DNA of 64,000 nt from Hydrogenophaga sp. (GCF_011390835.1 NZ_JAABRQ010000002.1:158807-222806), one strand, 5' to 3'. Counted from the first letter of the stretch, positions 1 through 8,710 are shown. Numbers and translations: made by a program. Notes: a model not told the origin generated them from the letters alone.

Positions 1-495
1 AAAGGTGCGGTGCGCACCGACTTCATCCTTTCGGCCGAAGTCATCGTCATCACCCTGGGTACGGTCGCCGCTGCCAGCTTTGAACGGCAGCTGGCGGTGC
101 TGGTGGGCATTTCGGTGTTGATCACCGTGGGCGTCTATGGCCTGGTGGCCGGTATCGTCAAGCTCGATGACGCTGGCCTGCACCTCAGCGAGCAAGCCGC
201 GAGCTGGAAGCAGTCGCTGGGCCGTGCCATCCTGATCGCCGCGCCCTGGCTCATGAAAACGCTCTCGATCGTGGGCACTGCCGCGATGTTTCTCGTGGGC
301 GGCGGCATCCTGGTGCACGGTGTGCCCGCCCTGGGTCACGGCATCGAGGCTGCCATGGCCCCGCTGGGCTGGCTGGGTGCGCTGTTGTCCAGCGTCGCCG
401 GAGCCCTTGCGGGCCTGGCCGCGGGAGTGGCGGTGGTTGGCATCCTCGGCCTCATCAAGCGAATGCGGTCTTCTGTGACGCCCATGGGTCACTGA
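1..495 (+). CDS. DUF808 family inner-membrane protein (YedI-like), 5' end outside the window
   Basis: The reading frame is open from base 1 and ends at TGA 493-495, so only the C-terminal 164 residues are visible. They open with [13 protein letters not shown], which matches the conserved part of DUF808/YedI proteins as I remember them, followed by several hydrophobic segments (around [45 protein letters not shown] and a glycine/alanine-rich last helix). The family is an uncharacterised inner-membrane protein of about 300 residues, so roughly half is missing here. A GTG at base 10 could be mistaken for a start, but the conserved motif begins before it. Function unknown; family assignment fairly sure. 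Confidence 0.8.
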   Translation, partial: KGAVRTDFILSAEVIVITLGTVAAASFERQLAVLVGISVLITVGVYGLVAGIVKLDDAGLHLSEQAASWKQSLGRAILIAAPWLMKTLSIVGTAAMFLVGGGILVHGVPALGHGIEAAMAPLGWLGALLSSVAGALAGLAAGVAVVGILGLIKRMRSSVTPMGH

Positions 496-542
496 GCCTG
501 CGGGGGGCACTGGTCTCAGTTCTACCCATATCGACCTCCCGC

Positions 543-649
543 CAGGGTTGCACCCTGCTCGGGGATGCTTCATCATGGTCCGCAGAAGCATCTGCCTTGT
601 GATTGCCGGTTTCCTTCGAAACCTCTTGGCGTTCACGGTGAGACACCGT
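543..649. other. Three consecutive short perfect hairpins between the DUF808 and TIR genes
   Basis: Within the gap there are three perfect inverted repeats: CAGGGT-TGC-ACCCTG (543-557), GATGCTTC with GAAGCATC (564-571 and 585-592, 13-base loop), and ACGGTG-AGA-CACCGT (635-649). None is followed by a T-run, so they are not classic terminators. They could structure the DUF808 mRNA 3' end or the leader of the TIR gene. Function is inference only. Confidence 0.4.
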
Positions 650-680
650 CTTAGGGTGGTGATGGGGAGACTGGTCGGTG

Positions 681-2525
681 ATGGATGGCATTTTTATCAG
701 CTACCGGCGCGACGATTCGGCGGGCTACGCCGGACGCCTGTACGACCGCTTGGCTGCGTACTTCGGTCCCGAGCGCGTCTTCATGGATGTCGAAGGCATC
801 GAGCCCGGGCTTGATTTCGTCGAAGCCATCGAGGCCGCAGTGGACTCGTGCCGGGTGCTCATCGTCATCATCGGCGACGAATGGACCCACGGCACCGATG
901 CGGCTGGCCGGCGGCGACTCGACGATCCCAACGATTTCATTCGGCTGGAAACCGGCACGGCCCTCAAGCGCAAGATCCGCGTGGTGCCCGTTCTGGTTGG
1001 AGGCGCGGTCATGCCACTGGCCGCGGAGTTGCCCGAAGAGCTCAAGACCCTGACCCGGCGTCAGGCGATCGAAATCAGCCACAAGCAATGGGACGCTTCG
1101 TCTGCAGAACTGATTCGCACGCTGGAGGGCATTCTGGACAGAGCCGCGCCACAGCTTGAACCCGCGCCCAAATTGAATGAACCGGCTCTGATTGCACCTG
1201 AGACTGCAGCGGCATCCGCTGCGTCGATTTCTACGGCTCCCGTGCTGGCGGCGACACCTGAAAGTGCCGGAGGGGGAAAGAAGACCAGTCAGCGGTGGAT
1301 CATGGTCGGCGCTCTGGGTGCCGTGGCTGCAGTGGGCATAGCCGGACTGGGCTGGTGGGCAAGCAAGGGCACCGACCCACCTCAGATCGACACTTCTCTT
1401 CCGGCGACAGACCGAAGGGACTTGCAACCAGCAGATGCGCCTGTGGTCGTTGTCGAAGCTGCGCCAGGGCCTCCCTCCGAGGTGGCGCCCAAAGACCCGC
1501 CTGCCCCAGCCCAGACACCCGTACCCTCACCAAAACCTGCTCCTGCCCCACCTCCTGCAGCTCCATCACCATCACCAGCTCCAGCGACCCCACCAGTTGT
1601 GGCGCCCACGCCGGCACCCCGACCGGCACCCTTGATCGGCGAATTTAAGGCCGAAGCGATATCGGGGCGCGCACGGCTGTGCTACCGCGTCACCCATGCC
1701 GACAGCCTGACCTTGTCGCCACGGCCGGGTGAACTGGAAAAAGCCGATCAGGATTGCGTCACGGTGCCTCTTGATGCGCCCACCGTGTTCACCTTGACCG
1801 CGCGATCAGGCAGCAAGACCATCCGCCAGCGACTGGCGGTGGTGCCGCCGCGCCAGGCAAAGTCGCCCGACGCGGCACCGCCTGCTGCAGCGCCTGCGCC
1901 TGTCCTTGCCACGGCACCTGCACCTGCACCCGTTGCACCCAGCGTGGCGTCGCCGCTTCCGTTGAAAGGTGAGCGCTGGACCTACCGTTCAAGTGGCAAG
2001 TGGCCCACCAGTCCGAAACGGCGTTTTGAGGTGGTGGTGCAGGCGGTGGCTGGGGATGTGGTCACCGATGCCTTGAACGTGCTGGAGCCCACGACTGGCG
2101 CTGAACTGAAGCGTTCGCGTGGCGGCAAGCCGGACTTCATTGCCTGGGACCTCATCGGGCAGGAGTTCAGCCCCTATTTCGGCGCCTTTGTGCAGCTGGC
2201 GCAGCAAGCTTCTCTCAGCGGCCTGCCCACGCCCAGTCTGGACACGGCGTGGTCGGGCTGGAGTTCCCAGGCCAAGGTGCTGGGTCAGGAGTCCGTGAGC
2301 GTGCCAGCTGGCAGCTTTCAAGCGTACAAGGTCGAAGTCTGGAGCAGCCGAGCCCAAACCGGCACCTCGGCCACAGCCCAGATCGAGCCGGTGCGCGTGC
2401 ACTACCTGATCTGGTACGCACCAGACATGAAGCGTTATGTGCGCATGCAACGCCGCGTGACCTCGGCCAACGGCAGCGAAAGTGAAAAGGACCTGTTTGA
2501 GCTGCTGGCGCATCGGGCGCCGTGA
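681..2525 (+). CDS. TIR-domain protein with one membrane anchor, proline-rich linker and C-terminal domain
   Basis: 614 residues. Residues 1-150 form a bacterial TIR_2 domain: it opens with FISYRRDD and continues to a helix DFIRLETGTAL, whose Glu90 aligns by eye with the catalytic glutamate of TIR NADases such as SARM1. Residues 206-226 are a single hydrophobic helix. Two Pro/Ala-rich tracts follow (about 256-320 and 390-420) with a small domain between them, then a C-terminal domain from about residue 425 (GERWTYRSSGKWP) that I do not recognise. The layout suggests a cytoplasmic TIR tethered to an extracytoplasmic sensing part. A GTG directly before this ATG (678) is an alternative start; GGGGAGA at 664-670 serves either. 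No Thoeris or other defence partner is adjacent. TIR call is sure; role unknown. Confidence 0.85.
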   Translation: MDGIFISYRRDDSAGYAGRLYDRLAAYFGPERVFMDVEGIEPGLDFVEAIEAAVDSCRVLIVIIGDEWTHGTDAAGRRRLDDPNDFIRLETGTALKRKIRVVPVLVGGAVMPLAAELPEELKTLTRRQAIEISHKQWDASSAELIRTLEGILDRAAPQLEPAPKLNEPALIAPETAAASAASISTAPVLAATPESAGGGKKTSQRWIMVGALGAVAAVGIAGLGWWASKGTDPPQIDTSLPATDRRDLQPADAPVVVVEAAPGPPSEVAPKDPPAPAQTPVPSPKPAPAPPPAAPSPSPAPATPPVVAPTPAPRPAPLIGEFKAEAISGRARLCYRVTHADSLTLSPRPGELEKADQDCVTVPLDAPTVFTLTARSGSKTIRQRLAVVPPRQAKSPDAAPPAAAPAPVLATAPAPAPVAPSVASPLPLKGERWTYRSSGKWPTSPKRRFEVVVQAVAGDVVTDALNVLEPTTGAELKRSRGGKPDFIAWDLIGQEFSPYFGAFVQLAQQASLSGLPTPSLDTAWSGWSSQAKVLGQESVSVPAGSFQAYKVEVWSSRAQTGTSATAQIEPVRVHYLIWYAPDMKRYVRMQRRVTSANGSESEKDLFELLAHRAP

Positions 2526-2537
2526 GGCGGCTAGCGG

Positions 2538-2578
2538 TTGACATGGGTCAAGACGTTTGCCATTGTGAAACCTAGACT
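2538..2578 (+). promoter_or_regulatory. FNR/Dnr-type box with -10 element upstream of the hemerythrin gene
   Basis: TTGAC-ATGG-GTCAA at 2538-2551 is a perfect 5-4-5 inverted repeat of the FNR/Dnr/FixK class (TTGAY-N4-RTCAA). TAGACT at 2573-2578 fits a -10 hexamer at four of six positions. Setting the start site seven bases after it (about 2585) places the box centre at about -40.5, the geometry of a class II activated promoter. The gene starts at 2637. This predicts induction at low oxygen or by nitric oxide. Confidence 0.6.
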
Positions 2579-2636
2579 GTCTCCCTGTGGGGGCATGCCC
2601 AATTGGGGTCTGCTGCCTGCGTGAAACGGAACAACC

Positions 2637-3188
2637 ATGGCCCTATCCACCACCCCAGCTGCTCCCACTGACGACGGCGCCCCCATAGCCAGCTTCTCGA
2701 ATTGTCATGAGGGCATTCTCAAGAAGCTCCACACCTTGGGCGAGTTGCCGGCGTTGCTGGAGCCAGCTGCCCGGGCCCGACAAATTGCGGAAGAGGCGCT
2801 GGAGTTCTTCCGAGAAGCCATCTTCGAGCACCACCTAGAAGAAGAGCGCGAGCTGTTCCCGGCTGTGATCGCGAGCGCCCAGCCCGGCGATGAGCTGACC
2901 CGCGTGAAAGCCATGACGCAACGGCTGACCGACGAACACCGGCGCGTGGAAGCGCTCTGGAAAACGCTGGAAAGCGGCTTGAAGCGCGTGGCCAAGGGAC
3001 AGGGAACCGATCTCAACATCGCCGACCTGCAACGCCTGGTGGCTGAATACAAGGCCCACGCCGGCTATGAGGAAGCCGAATTCCTGCCTCTCTCCGAAAC
3101 CATCCTCAGCCGCAACAGCAACCACATGGCGGCGCTCGGTATGTCGCTGCACATGCGGCATGCCAAGCCGGTCAACGCCTACATCTGA
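2637..3188 (+). CDS. Hemerythrin-domain (HHE) protein
   Basis: 183 residues, all-helical hemerythrin/HHE cation-binding domain. Candidate diiron ligands are His24, the HHxxEE motif at 65-70, His101 in DEH, His141, and the acidic EEAE at 145-148. Such proteins bind oxygen, nitric oxide or iron in the cytoplasm; which of these applies cannot be told from sequence. An FNR/Dnr-type promoter immediately upstream supports an oxygen- or NO-linked role. It ends 22 bases before the YbjQ gene and may be co-transcribed with it. ATG at 2637 is preceded by AAACGGAACAACC, a weak ribosome site, and fits the expected N-terminus. Confidence 0.85.
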   Translation: MALSTTPAAPTDDGAPIASFSNCHEGILKKLHTLGELPALLEPAARARQIAEEALEFFREAIFEHHLEEERELFPAVIASAQPGDELTRVKAMTQRLTDEHRRVEALWKTLESGLKRVAKGQGTDLNIADLQRLVAEYKAHAGYEEAEFLPLSETILSRNSNHMAALGMSLHMRHAKPVNAYI

Positions 3189-3210
3189 CTCCCGCAGGAG
3201 CTGCCACCCC

Positions 3211-3531
3211 ATGATCGTGACCACCACCCCCAGCGTCGAAGGCAAGCGCATCACGAAGTACCACGGCGTGGTGGCAGGCGAAGCCATCCTCGGCGCCAAC
3301 CTGTTCAAGGATCTGTTTGCCGGCATCCGCGACCTGGTCGGCGGGCGCTCAGCCACCTACGAGCGCGAGCTGCAAAAGGCGCGCGACATCGCGATTGCCG
3401 AGTTACAGCAACGCGCCCAGGAGCTGGGAGCTAACGCCGTGGTGGGCGTGGACCTGGACTACGAAGTGCTCGGCCAGGGCAACGGCATGCTCATGGTCTC
3501 GGCCAGCGGCACGGCAGTGGTGGTGGAGTAG
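3211..3531 (+). CDS. YbjQ/UPF0145 family protein (DUF74)
   Basis: 106 residues. The sequence carries typical UPF0145 features: N-terminal [19 protein letters not shown], the glycine-rich IRDLVGGRS segment, a helix rich in Glu/Ala, and the end segment [13 protein letters not shown]. The family makes small pentameric beta-barrel proteins once called putative heavy-metal binding; real function unknown. ATG 3211 was chosen over an in-frame upstream start at 3067 because the family N-terminus begins here and GCAGGAG at 3194-3200 is a good ribosome site; the earlier start would overlap the hemerythrin gene. Probably in one transcript with hemerythrin. Confidence 0.9.
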   Translation: MIVTTTPSVEGKRITKYHGVVAGEAILGANLFKDLFAGIRDLVGGRSATYERELQKARDIAIAELQQRAQELGANAVVGVDLDYEVLGQGNGMLMVSASGTAVVVE

Positions 3532-3602
3532 CCGGGCGCACCCCCTGCCACGAATCTCCAGCGGTGTCCGGGGCTGCCAGCGCTGGGCTACAGTGCTGGG
3601 CC

Positions 3603-3974
3603 ATGACGCTCAAGCCCCAAGACCCTCAGCCCGAACACTGGCGGCACGACGCCGGCACCGGTACGGTCGCCGTGATGACCATCCCCGGCCTGCTGTCCCG
3701 CGCCCGCGTCTTCGACGTGGACGCCACCCTGGTGGTGGACGTGCCCGTCCAGCCAGCCGCCGACGCTGCCTGGCTGGAACTCACGGTGGAGTTCGATGGC
3801 AAGCGCCAGTGGAGCCGCCGCATCCCGGCCCACAACCCTGGCCAGACTGATGGACTGGAGTACCACCAGCGCGTGCGGCTGGAGGCCGAGCAGGCGTTGC
3901 GGGTGAGGGCGGTTGTGAAGGTAAGTGGCGCGAGCGTCCGGCAGCTGCAGGTCGAGGCGCGGGAAGCGCTTTGA
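3603..3974 (+). CDS. Hypothetical protein, 123 residues
   Basis: No family recognised. The protein begins MTLKPQDPQPEHWRHDAG, has no signal peptide or membrane segment, and appears beta-rich in the middle (ARVFDVDATLVVDV, LELTVEFDGKRQWSRR), ending in a short basic tail. The pattern could be a small immunoglobulin-like or carbohydrate-binding sandwich, but this is a guess. ATG 3603 is preferred; a GTG at 3564 in the same frame is possible. It lies 71 bases after the YbjQ gene on the same strand and 122 bases before the histidine kinase gene. Codon use is like its neighbours, so I think it is a real gene. Confidence 0.6.
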   Translation: MTLKPQDPQPEHWRHDAGTGTVAVMTIPGLLSRARVFDVDATLVVDVPVQPAADAAWLELTVEFDGKRQWSRRIPAHNPGQTDGLEYHQRVRLEAEQALRVRAVVKVSGASVRQLQVEAREAL

Positions 3975-4096
3975 AACCGCGCTGGCGGGCCATGGCGGAC
4001 CCAAAAGAACCAAAAAGTCACACGGCTTGCGCTTGATGAGGAAAGACAGAGCTCAGCTGCTTGCGCAAGCGGCAGCAAGCAAGGATACTGAGTTAA

Positions 4097-6097
4097 ATGA
4101 CGTTACAGCACGAGCAGGCGAAAGGCCCACTCGAGATCGACCAGCTGGCCGAGTTCGTGCCGGGAGCACTGTTTCGTTACCGCGTGCTGCCCGACGGCAC
4201 GGACCGGGTCGAGCACATGAGCAGCGGCTGTGTGGATATCTGGGAGATCGAAGCTGCGGACCTAGTGATGGACGCAAGCCCCATGTGGGGCATGGTCGAT
4301 GCGCACGATTTGCCAGCCATGGCCGCTTCCGTGGCCGATTCCGCCAAGCACGGGACGGACTGGTCTTTCCAGTGGCGCATCACCACGCCATCCGGGCGCC
4401 GCAAATGGTTGCACGGGGTGGGTAGACCGAAGCCACAGTCCGACGGCAGCATCCTGTGGCATTCGTTCATTCTGGATGTGTCTAACAGCCAGCAGGCGCA
4501 AGAGAATCTGCGCAAAAGCGAAGACCGCTTCCGGCAACTGATCGACGGCATTCCCAACGTGGCGGTGCAGGGCTACGACGCCAACCTGGTGTGCCGCTTC
4601 TGGAACCACGCGTCCGAGTGCCTTTACGGTTTCAGTGCGCAGGAAGCGGTCGGAGCCAGTTTGCTGGACCTCATCATTCCGCCGCCGATGCACGCCGACG
4701 TGGTGGCCGCCACGGAGCAGATGGTCGCCAGCGGCCAGGCGATTCCCGCGGGGGAACTGACGCTGCAGCGCAAGGATGGCAGCGCCGTCTCGGTGTACTC
4801 CAGCCATGTGCTGCTGCAGCGAGACGGCCAAACACCCGAGTTCTTCTGTATCGATTACGACCTGTCTGAGCGCAAGACCGCTGAAGACGCCCGTCTGCAC
4901 CTGCTCTCGCAGTTGCGCGAGTCGCAGAAGATGGAAGCGCTGGGTACCCTCGCCGGTGGTGTGGCGCACGATTTCAACAACATCGTGGCGGCCATCCTGG
5001 GCAACGTGGAACTCGGACTGGACGACGTGCCCGAGAGCAACCCAGCGCGCACCAGCCTGTATGAAATTCGCAAGGCCGGACGGCGGGCGCGCGATCTGGT
5101 TCAGCAGATCCTGGCCTTCAGCCGTCGGCAGGACAGCACCCGACAACCCACCTGCCTGCGCGCTGTGCTCGAAGAGGCGCACGATCTGCTGCGCGCCACC
5201 CTGCCGGCCGATGTGTCACTGCAGCTGATGGTGGACCCGACCCTGCCTGCGGTGATGGCCAACGCCACGCAGATCGAGCAGGTGGTGCTGAACCTGGCGA
5301 ACAATGCGGTGCAGGCGGTGCAGGGCCAAGCTGGCGCGGCCGTCCGACTGCAGCTGGAACGCATCGAACAGCCCGATGCGCTCAAGGGGGGCGACGAGCT
5401 GGAAGCACTGCCACCGCTCGCGATCTGGACCGGCGTAGGCGTGCGCCTGTCGGTGATCGACAACGGGAGCGGTATGCTGCCCGAGACGCTCGCTCGCGTG
5501 TTCGAGCCTTTCTTCACCACCAAGGCGCCCGGCGCCGGCACCGGGCTGGGCCTGGCGGTGGTTCATGGCATCCTGCGCGAGCACGGCGCGACCCTGCGGG
5601 TGCGCAGCGAGCTCGGTGCGGGTACGGTATTCACCGCTGTCTTCCCCGGCCTGACGGATGCGGTGCCCGACGCGCCGCTGGCTGAGCCGCCCAAAGTCGC
5701 TGAACCCGCTCAACTGCTTGGTAACGCGCCTGCGCCCCACGTGCTCTACGTCGACGATGACGAAGCCATCACTTTTCTGGTGCGGCGCCTGCTGGAGCGC
5801 AACGGTTATCGCGTTAGCGCCTTTACCGACCCGCAGGACGCACTGGGTGCGCTGCGCAAGGCGCCGCTGGACGTGGCGCTGTGCATCACGGATTTCAACA
5901 TGCCGGGTATGTCCGGGCTGCGGCTGGCGCGTGAGATCAAAGCCCTGCACCCGAACCTGCCGGTGGCCATCGCCTCGGGTTACATCAGCGAGGAACTGCG
6001 CCGACAGGCGCCTGCGGCTGGCGTCGACGAGGTGATCTTCAAGCCCGACACGGTCGAGGCACTGTGCGCCGCCATTGAGCGCCTGCTCGAGCGCTGA
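4097..6097 (+). CDS. Orphan PAS-PAS hybrid sensor histidine kinase with C-terminal receiver domain
   Basis: 666 residues, no membrane segment, so cytoplasmic. Order: a PAS-like domain (about 10-128), a PAS/PAC domain (about 141-258), HisKA with phospho-acceptor His291 in GGVAHDFNN, HATPase (N-box LNLANNAVQA about 398-408, G1 box DNGSG, G2 box GTGLGLA about 481-487), and a receiver domain (548-663) with acidic patch DDD 553-555 and phosphorylated Asp599 in TDFNMPG. The HisKA sequence is that of the large HWE-independent PAS kinases with fused REC. No separate response regulator or output gene is next to it. A weak AAGGA lies 11 bases before the ATG. What it senses cannot be told; both PAS domains lack a haem or flavin motif I can recognise. 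Confidence 0.92.
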   Translation: MTLQHEQAKGPLEIDQLAEFVPGALFRYRVLPDGTDRVEHMSSGCVDIWEIEAADLVMDASPMWGMVDAHDLPAMAASVADSAKHGTDWSFQWRITTPSGRRKWLHGVGRPKPQSDGSILWHSFILDVSNSQQAQENLRKSEDRFRQLIDGIPNVAVQGYDANLVCRFWNHASECLYGFSAQEAVGASLLDLIIPPPMHADVVAATEQMVASGQAIPAGELTLQRKDGSAVSVYSSHVLLQRDGQTPEFFCIDYDLSERKTAEDARLHLLSQLRESQKMEALGTLAGGVAHDFNNIVAAILGNVELGLDDVPESNPARTSLYEIRKAGRRARDLVQQILAFSRRQDSTRQPTCLRAVLEEAHDLLRATLPADVSLQLMVDPTLPAVMANATQIEQVVLNLANNAVQAVQGQAGAAVRLQLERIEQPDALKGGDELEALPPLAIWTGVGVRLSVIDNGSGMLPETLARVFEPFFTTKAPGAGTGLGLAVVHGILREHGATLRVRSELGAGTVFTAVFPGLTDAVPDAPLAEPPKVAEPAQLLGNAPAPHVLYVDDDEAITFLVRRLLERNGYRVSAFTDPQDALGALRKAPLDVALCITDFNMPGMSGLRLAREIKALHPNLPVAIASGYISEELRRQAPAAGVDEVIFKPDTVEALCAAIERLLER

Positions 6098-6550
6098 AAC
6101 CGGACTCGGCACGGCGCTGGGCAGTCGCAGTATCGTGCCGGATGGCGGCAAGGGCCAGGCTTGCCAGGGCCCATCCTGCTGGTCCGAGAACACTGCAACT
6201 GCACTGGCTCCATGCCGGAAGATCAGATCGATGCAGCAGGAGCGAGTCGCCTCGAACGCTGCACCAGAACGACCTCGATCGACCCGGCACCGTGCCGAAT
6301 GCGGGCCTTCACCAACCTGCGAATGCCGCTGTTCTACCAGCCCATGAAATGGATCGAGCGTGCATCGCACGCCGCCATTGCACATGTAAGCCATACGGGC
6401 TGATGCGTGGGCACGGACTGGTCGTCAAGCAGGATTCTGTTCGCGCCGCTACAGGTGCAGACACCGAACCGGTGGATGCGCTGGGCCAGCCGCTGGTGAC
6501 AGGGTCCGAGGCGTGCAGAATTGCATGCAGATTTGTCCCGGAAAGCACCA
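6098..6550. other. Intergenic stretch of 453 bases with no recognisable gene
   Basis: I read all six frames here and found no protein similarity and no good ribosome site with a plausible product. No terminator with a T-run follows the histidine kinase gene. The last 30 bases hold GGAAAG, the ribosome site of the downstream hydrolase. It may be a decayed gene or simply a long promoter region. Confidence 0.5.
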
Positions 6551-7351
6551 ATGACCCAAGCCCCCCATCTGACCGAAACCAACCATCCGGAATGGCCGGC
6601 CGTGTTGCTGGTACACGGCGCCTGGCACGGCGCCTGGTGCTGGCGGCGGGTGCTGCCTTTGATGCGGGCTCGAGGGGTGGAGACGCACGCCGTCACGCTG
6701 AGCGGTGTGGGCGAGCGGGCGCACCTCATGAGGCCAGCGATCGACCTGCACACGCACATCCAGGACGTGATCGGGCTGATCGAGGCCGAGGAGCTGGCGC
6801 GGGTGGTGCTGGTGGGCCACAGCTACGGCGGCATCGTGATCACCGGGGTGGCGGACCGCCTGCAGCGCGAGCACCAGCAACGCCTGGCCCACCTGGTGTA
6901 TCTGGACGCGGTGGTGCCAGAGCCTGGTGAGAGCTGGAGCAGCCGCCACACACCGGAAACGCAACAGGCCCGCATCGACGCGGCGGCGCCCAGCGGTGGT
7001 TTGAGTTTTCCGCCGCCCGATGCGGCAGTGTTTGGCCTGGACGGCGCCGACCGCGACTGGGTGAACCGCCGCCAGACGCCGCAGCCCTTCGCGGTGTACC
7101 GGCAGCCGCTGCACTTCGACGCGGCGCGCGTGGCGGCCTTGCCGCGCACCTTCATCGACTGCACCGCGCCGGCCTTGCCCACCATCGCGGCCTCGCGCAT
7201 CCGGGTGCGGCAGGAGCCAGGCTGGCAGGTGCATGAGATGAAAACCGGGCACGATCCCATGGTGAGCGAGCCGCAGGCCCTCGCCGACTTGCTGCTCGGC
7301 GTGCACCAGCAGGCCACGCGCTCCGCAGCCACTCAGGAAAAGCGGCTGTGA
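6551..7351 (+). CDS. Alpha/beta-fold hydrolase (esterase/HNL-like)
   Basis: 266 residues. Oxyanion-hole region LLVHGAWHGAWCW near residue 18-30, nucleophile elbow GHSYGG with the serine near residue 97, and a C-terminal TGHDPM carrying the likely catalytic histidine. The HGAWHG start and short helical cap resemble plant-esterase-like (salicylic acid binding protein 2/hydroxynitrile lyase) alpha/beta hydrolases common in proteobacteria. Substrate unknown. ATG 6551 with GGAAAG eight bases upstream is better than an in-frame ATG at 6521. Its stop overlaps the GTG start of the next gene by four bases, so the two are translationally coupled. Confidence 0.88.
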   Translation: MTQAPHLTETNHPEWPAVLLVHGAWHGAWCWRRVLPLMRARGVETHAVTLSGVGERAHLMRPAIDLHTHIQDVIGLIEAEELARVVLVGHSYGGIVITGVADRLQREHQQRLAHLVYLDAVVPEPGESWSSRHTPETQQARIDAAAPSGGLSFPPPDAAVFGLDGADRDWVNRRQTPQPFAVYRQPLHFDAARVAALPRTFIDCTAPALPTIAASRIRVRQEPGWQVHEMKTGHDPMVSEPQALADLLLGVHQQATRSAATQEKRL

Positions 7352-8088
7352 GTCAGCGCCTGGACCGCATCGACCTGCTGCGGGCGCTGGCCATGGTCTG
7401 GATGACGGTCTACCACTTCTGTTTTGACCTCGACCACTTCGGTCTCATCGACCAAGACTTTTACCGCGACCCGTTCTGGACCTGGCAGCGCACGGCCATC
7501 GTCAGCCTCTTTCTCTTCACCGCCGGCTTGTCGCAGGCGGTGGCGGTACACCAAGGCCAGAGCTGGTCGCGCTTCTGGAAGCGCTGGGCCCAGGTGGCGG
7601 GTGCGGCGCTGCTGGTCACCGCGGGCTCGCTGGTGATGTTTCCGAACAGCTTCATCTACTTTGGCGTGTTGCACGGCATTGCGGTGATGCTGATCGTGGT
7701 GCGGCTCACCGCCGGCTGGGGTTTCTGGCTCTGGCCGCTGGGCGCGCTGGCCATCGCCGCCAAGTTCGCCGCGCCGCTGGCCATCGCTGCTGTGCCCGTG
7801 CTGGAGGTCTTGAACGGCCCGGCACTCAACTGGCTTGGCCTGATTAGCCGCCTGCCCCGGACCGAAGACTATGTACCGCTGATCCCCTGGCTGGGCGTGA
7901 TGTGGTGGGGCGTCGCAGCCGGGCGCTGGGCGCTGCAACACCAGCCGCACTGGCTGGGTTCCAGCGACGCCGCAGCTAGCGGCTGGAAGCAGCCCCTGGT
8001 GGTGTTGGGGCGTTGGAGCCTGAGCTATTACCTGCTGCATCAGCCGGTGCTCCTGGCTGGGCTGACGTTATGGATGACAACTCGATAG
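7348..8088 (+). CDS. DUF1624 (heparan-alpha-glucosaminide acetyltransferase-like) membrane protein
   Basis: 246 residues with six to seven hydrophobic segments. It opens with QRLDRIDLLRALAMVWMTVYHFCFDL, the characteristic start of DUF1624/HGSNAT-catalytic-domain proteins, in which the His of YHFCFD lies near the membrane acyl-transfer site. It ends with WSLSYYLLHQPVLL, as family members do. It may acylate an envelope sugar or lipid; the substrate is unknown. The GTG start overlaps the stop of the hydrolase gene. The last 113 bases are also covered on the opposite strand by a lipoprotein gene. Confidence 0.85.
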   Translation: MSQRLDRIDLLRALAMVWMTVYHFCFDLDHFGLIDQDFYRDPFWTWQRTAIVSLFLFTAGLSQAVAVHQGQSWSRFWKRWAQVAGAALLVTAGSLVMFPNSFIYFGVLHGIAVMLIVVRLTAGWGFWLWPLGALAIAAKFAAPLAIAAVPVLEVLNGPALNWLGLISRLPRTEDYVPLIPWLGVMWWGVAAGRWALQHQPHWLGSSDAAASGWKQPLVVLGRWSLSYYLLHQPVLLAGLTLWMTTR

Positions 8089-8710
8089 TCGCTGGCTCCA
8101 GCGTCGGCAAGTGGATCTCAATCTTGCTGGCCAGATCGTCCAACGCCACTTGCACGGATTGAGCAATCTCTTTTTCACTCACGCTGCCGCGGTACTTGCG
8201 CTCACCCTGAGCGAAGATCGCCGTCCCATTGATCGCTATGTGAATATTGGTATAGACCCCGATTTCCCGGCGCATTTTCTCTATGCCATAGATGAACGCC
8301 CCAGCCAGCGGCGCCGCGATCAGCCCTCCGGGAACAGACGCGGACGCGGTGAACAACCGTTCCTGATCTACCGAAACACTGGGGTCAAAAATTCGCAGCT
8401 CGAACTTGTCCAAGGACACGGATCGACCACTTAGTCTATTCCCTGCGGTTTGCTGCAACCAGGCCCTCATCAGGTCCGCAGGCGGAGGAGATACCTTGTC
8501 GTCTCCCAAGATAAACAGCTGATTGCCACTGCCCACGCTTGGGTCAAGCCTGGTTTGCTTCTCTTCGGCAGACCGTTGGTCAACCCAGTTGAACTGCGCA
8601 GGCTCGCCAAGGTTGATCCCGATGTTCACCTGCTTGAGGCTTTCTGGTTCCACCGAGGCGCATCCGACCACTGCGACACAGAACACCAGTGAGCTGAGGG
8701 TCTTGATCAT
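7976..8710 (-). CDS. Hypothetical lipoprotein, 3' end antisense to the DUF1624 gene
   Basis: 244 residues. The N-terminus is a lipoprotein signal (MIKTLSSLVFCVAVVGC) with lipobox Cys17, so the product is probably attached to the inner or outer membrane facing the periplasm. The body has no known domain; a hydrophobic, glycine-rich stretch (VPGGLIAAPLAGAFIYG) sits in the middle. The last about 35 residues are a low-complexity Ala/Pro/Ser/Gly tail lying entirely in the antisense of the DUF1624 gene, which suggests that the original stop codon was lost and translation now runs on to 7976. GC content over the core is lower than neighbours. Confident it is a gene, not of its role. Confidence 0.75.
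   Translation of the reverse strand: MIKTLSSLVFCVAVVGCASVEPESLKQVNIGINLGEPAQFNWVDQRSAEEKQTRLDPSVGSGNQLFILGDDKVSPPPADLMRAWLQQTAGNRLSGRSVSLDKFELRIFDPSVSVDQERLFTASASVPGGLIAAPLAGAFIYGIEKMRREIGVYTNIHIAINGTAIFAQGERKYRGSVSEKEIAQSVQVALDDLASKIEIHLPTLEPATIELSSITSAQPGAPADAAGNSSGSNAPTPPGAASSR

Noticed and set aside
678..2525. Thoeris or other TIR-based phage-defence island
   Set aside because: No ThsA-like, Argonaute or other defence gene lies near, and the flanking genes are ordinary metabolic and membrane genes.
4057..4068. GCTTGCGCAAGC palindrome upstream of the histidine kinase gene
   Set aside because: A 12-bp self-complementary string is expected now and then in GC-rich DNA; no loop, no T-run and no second copy.
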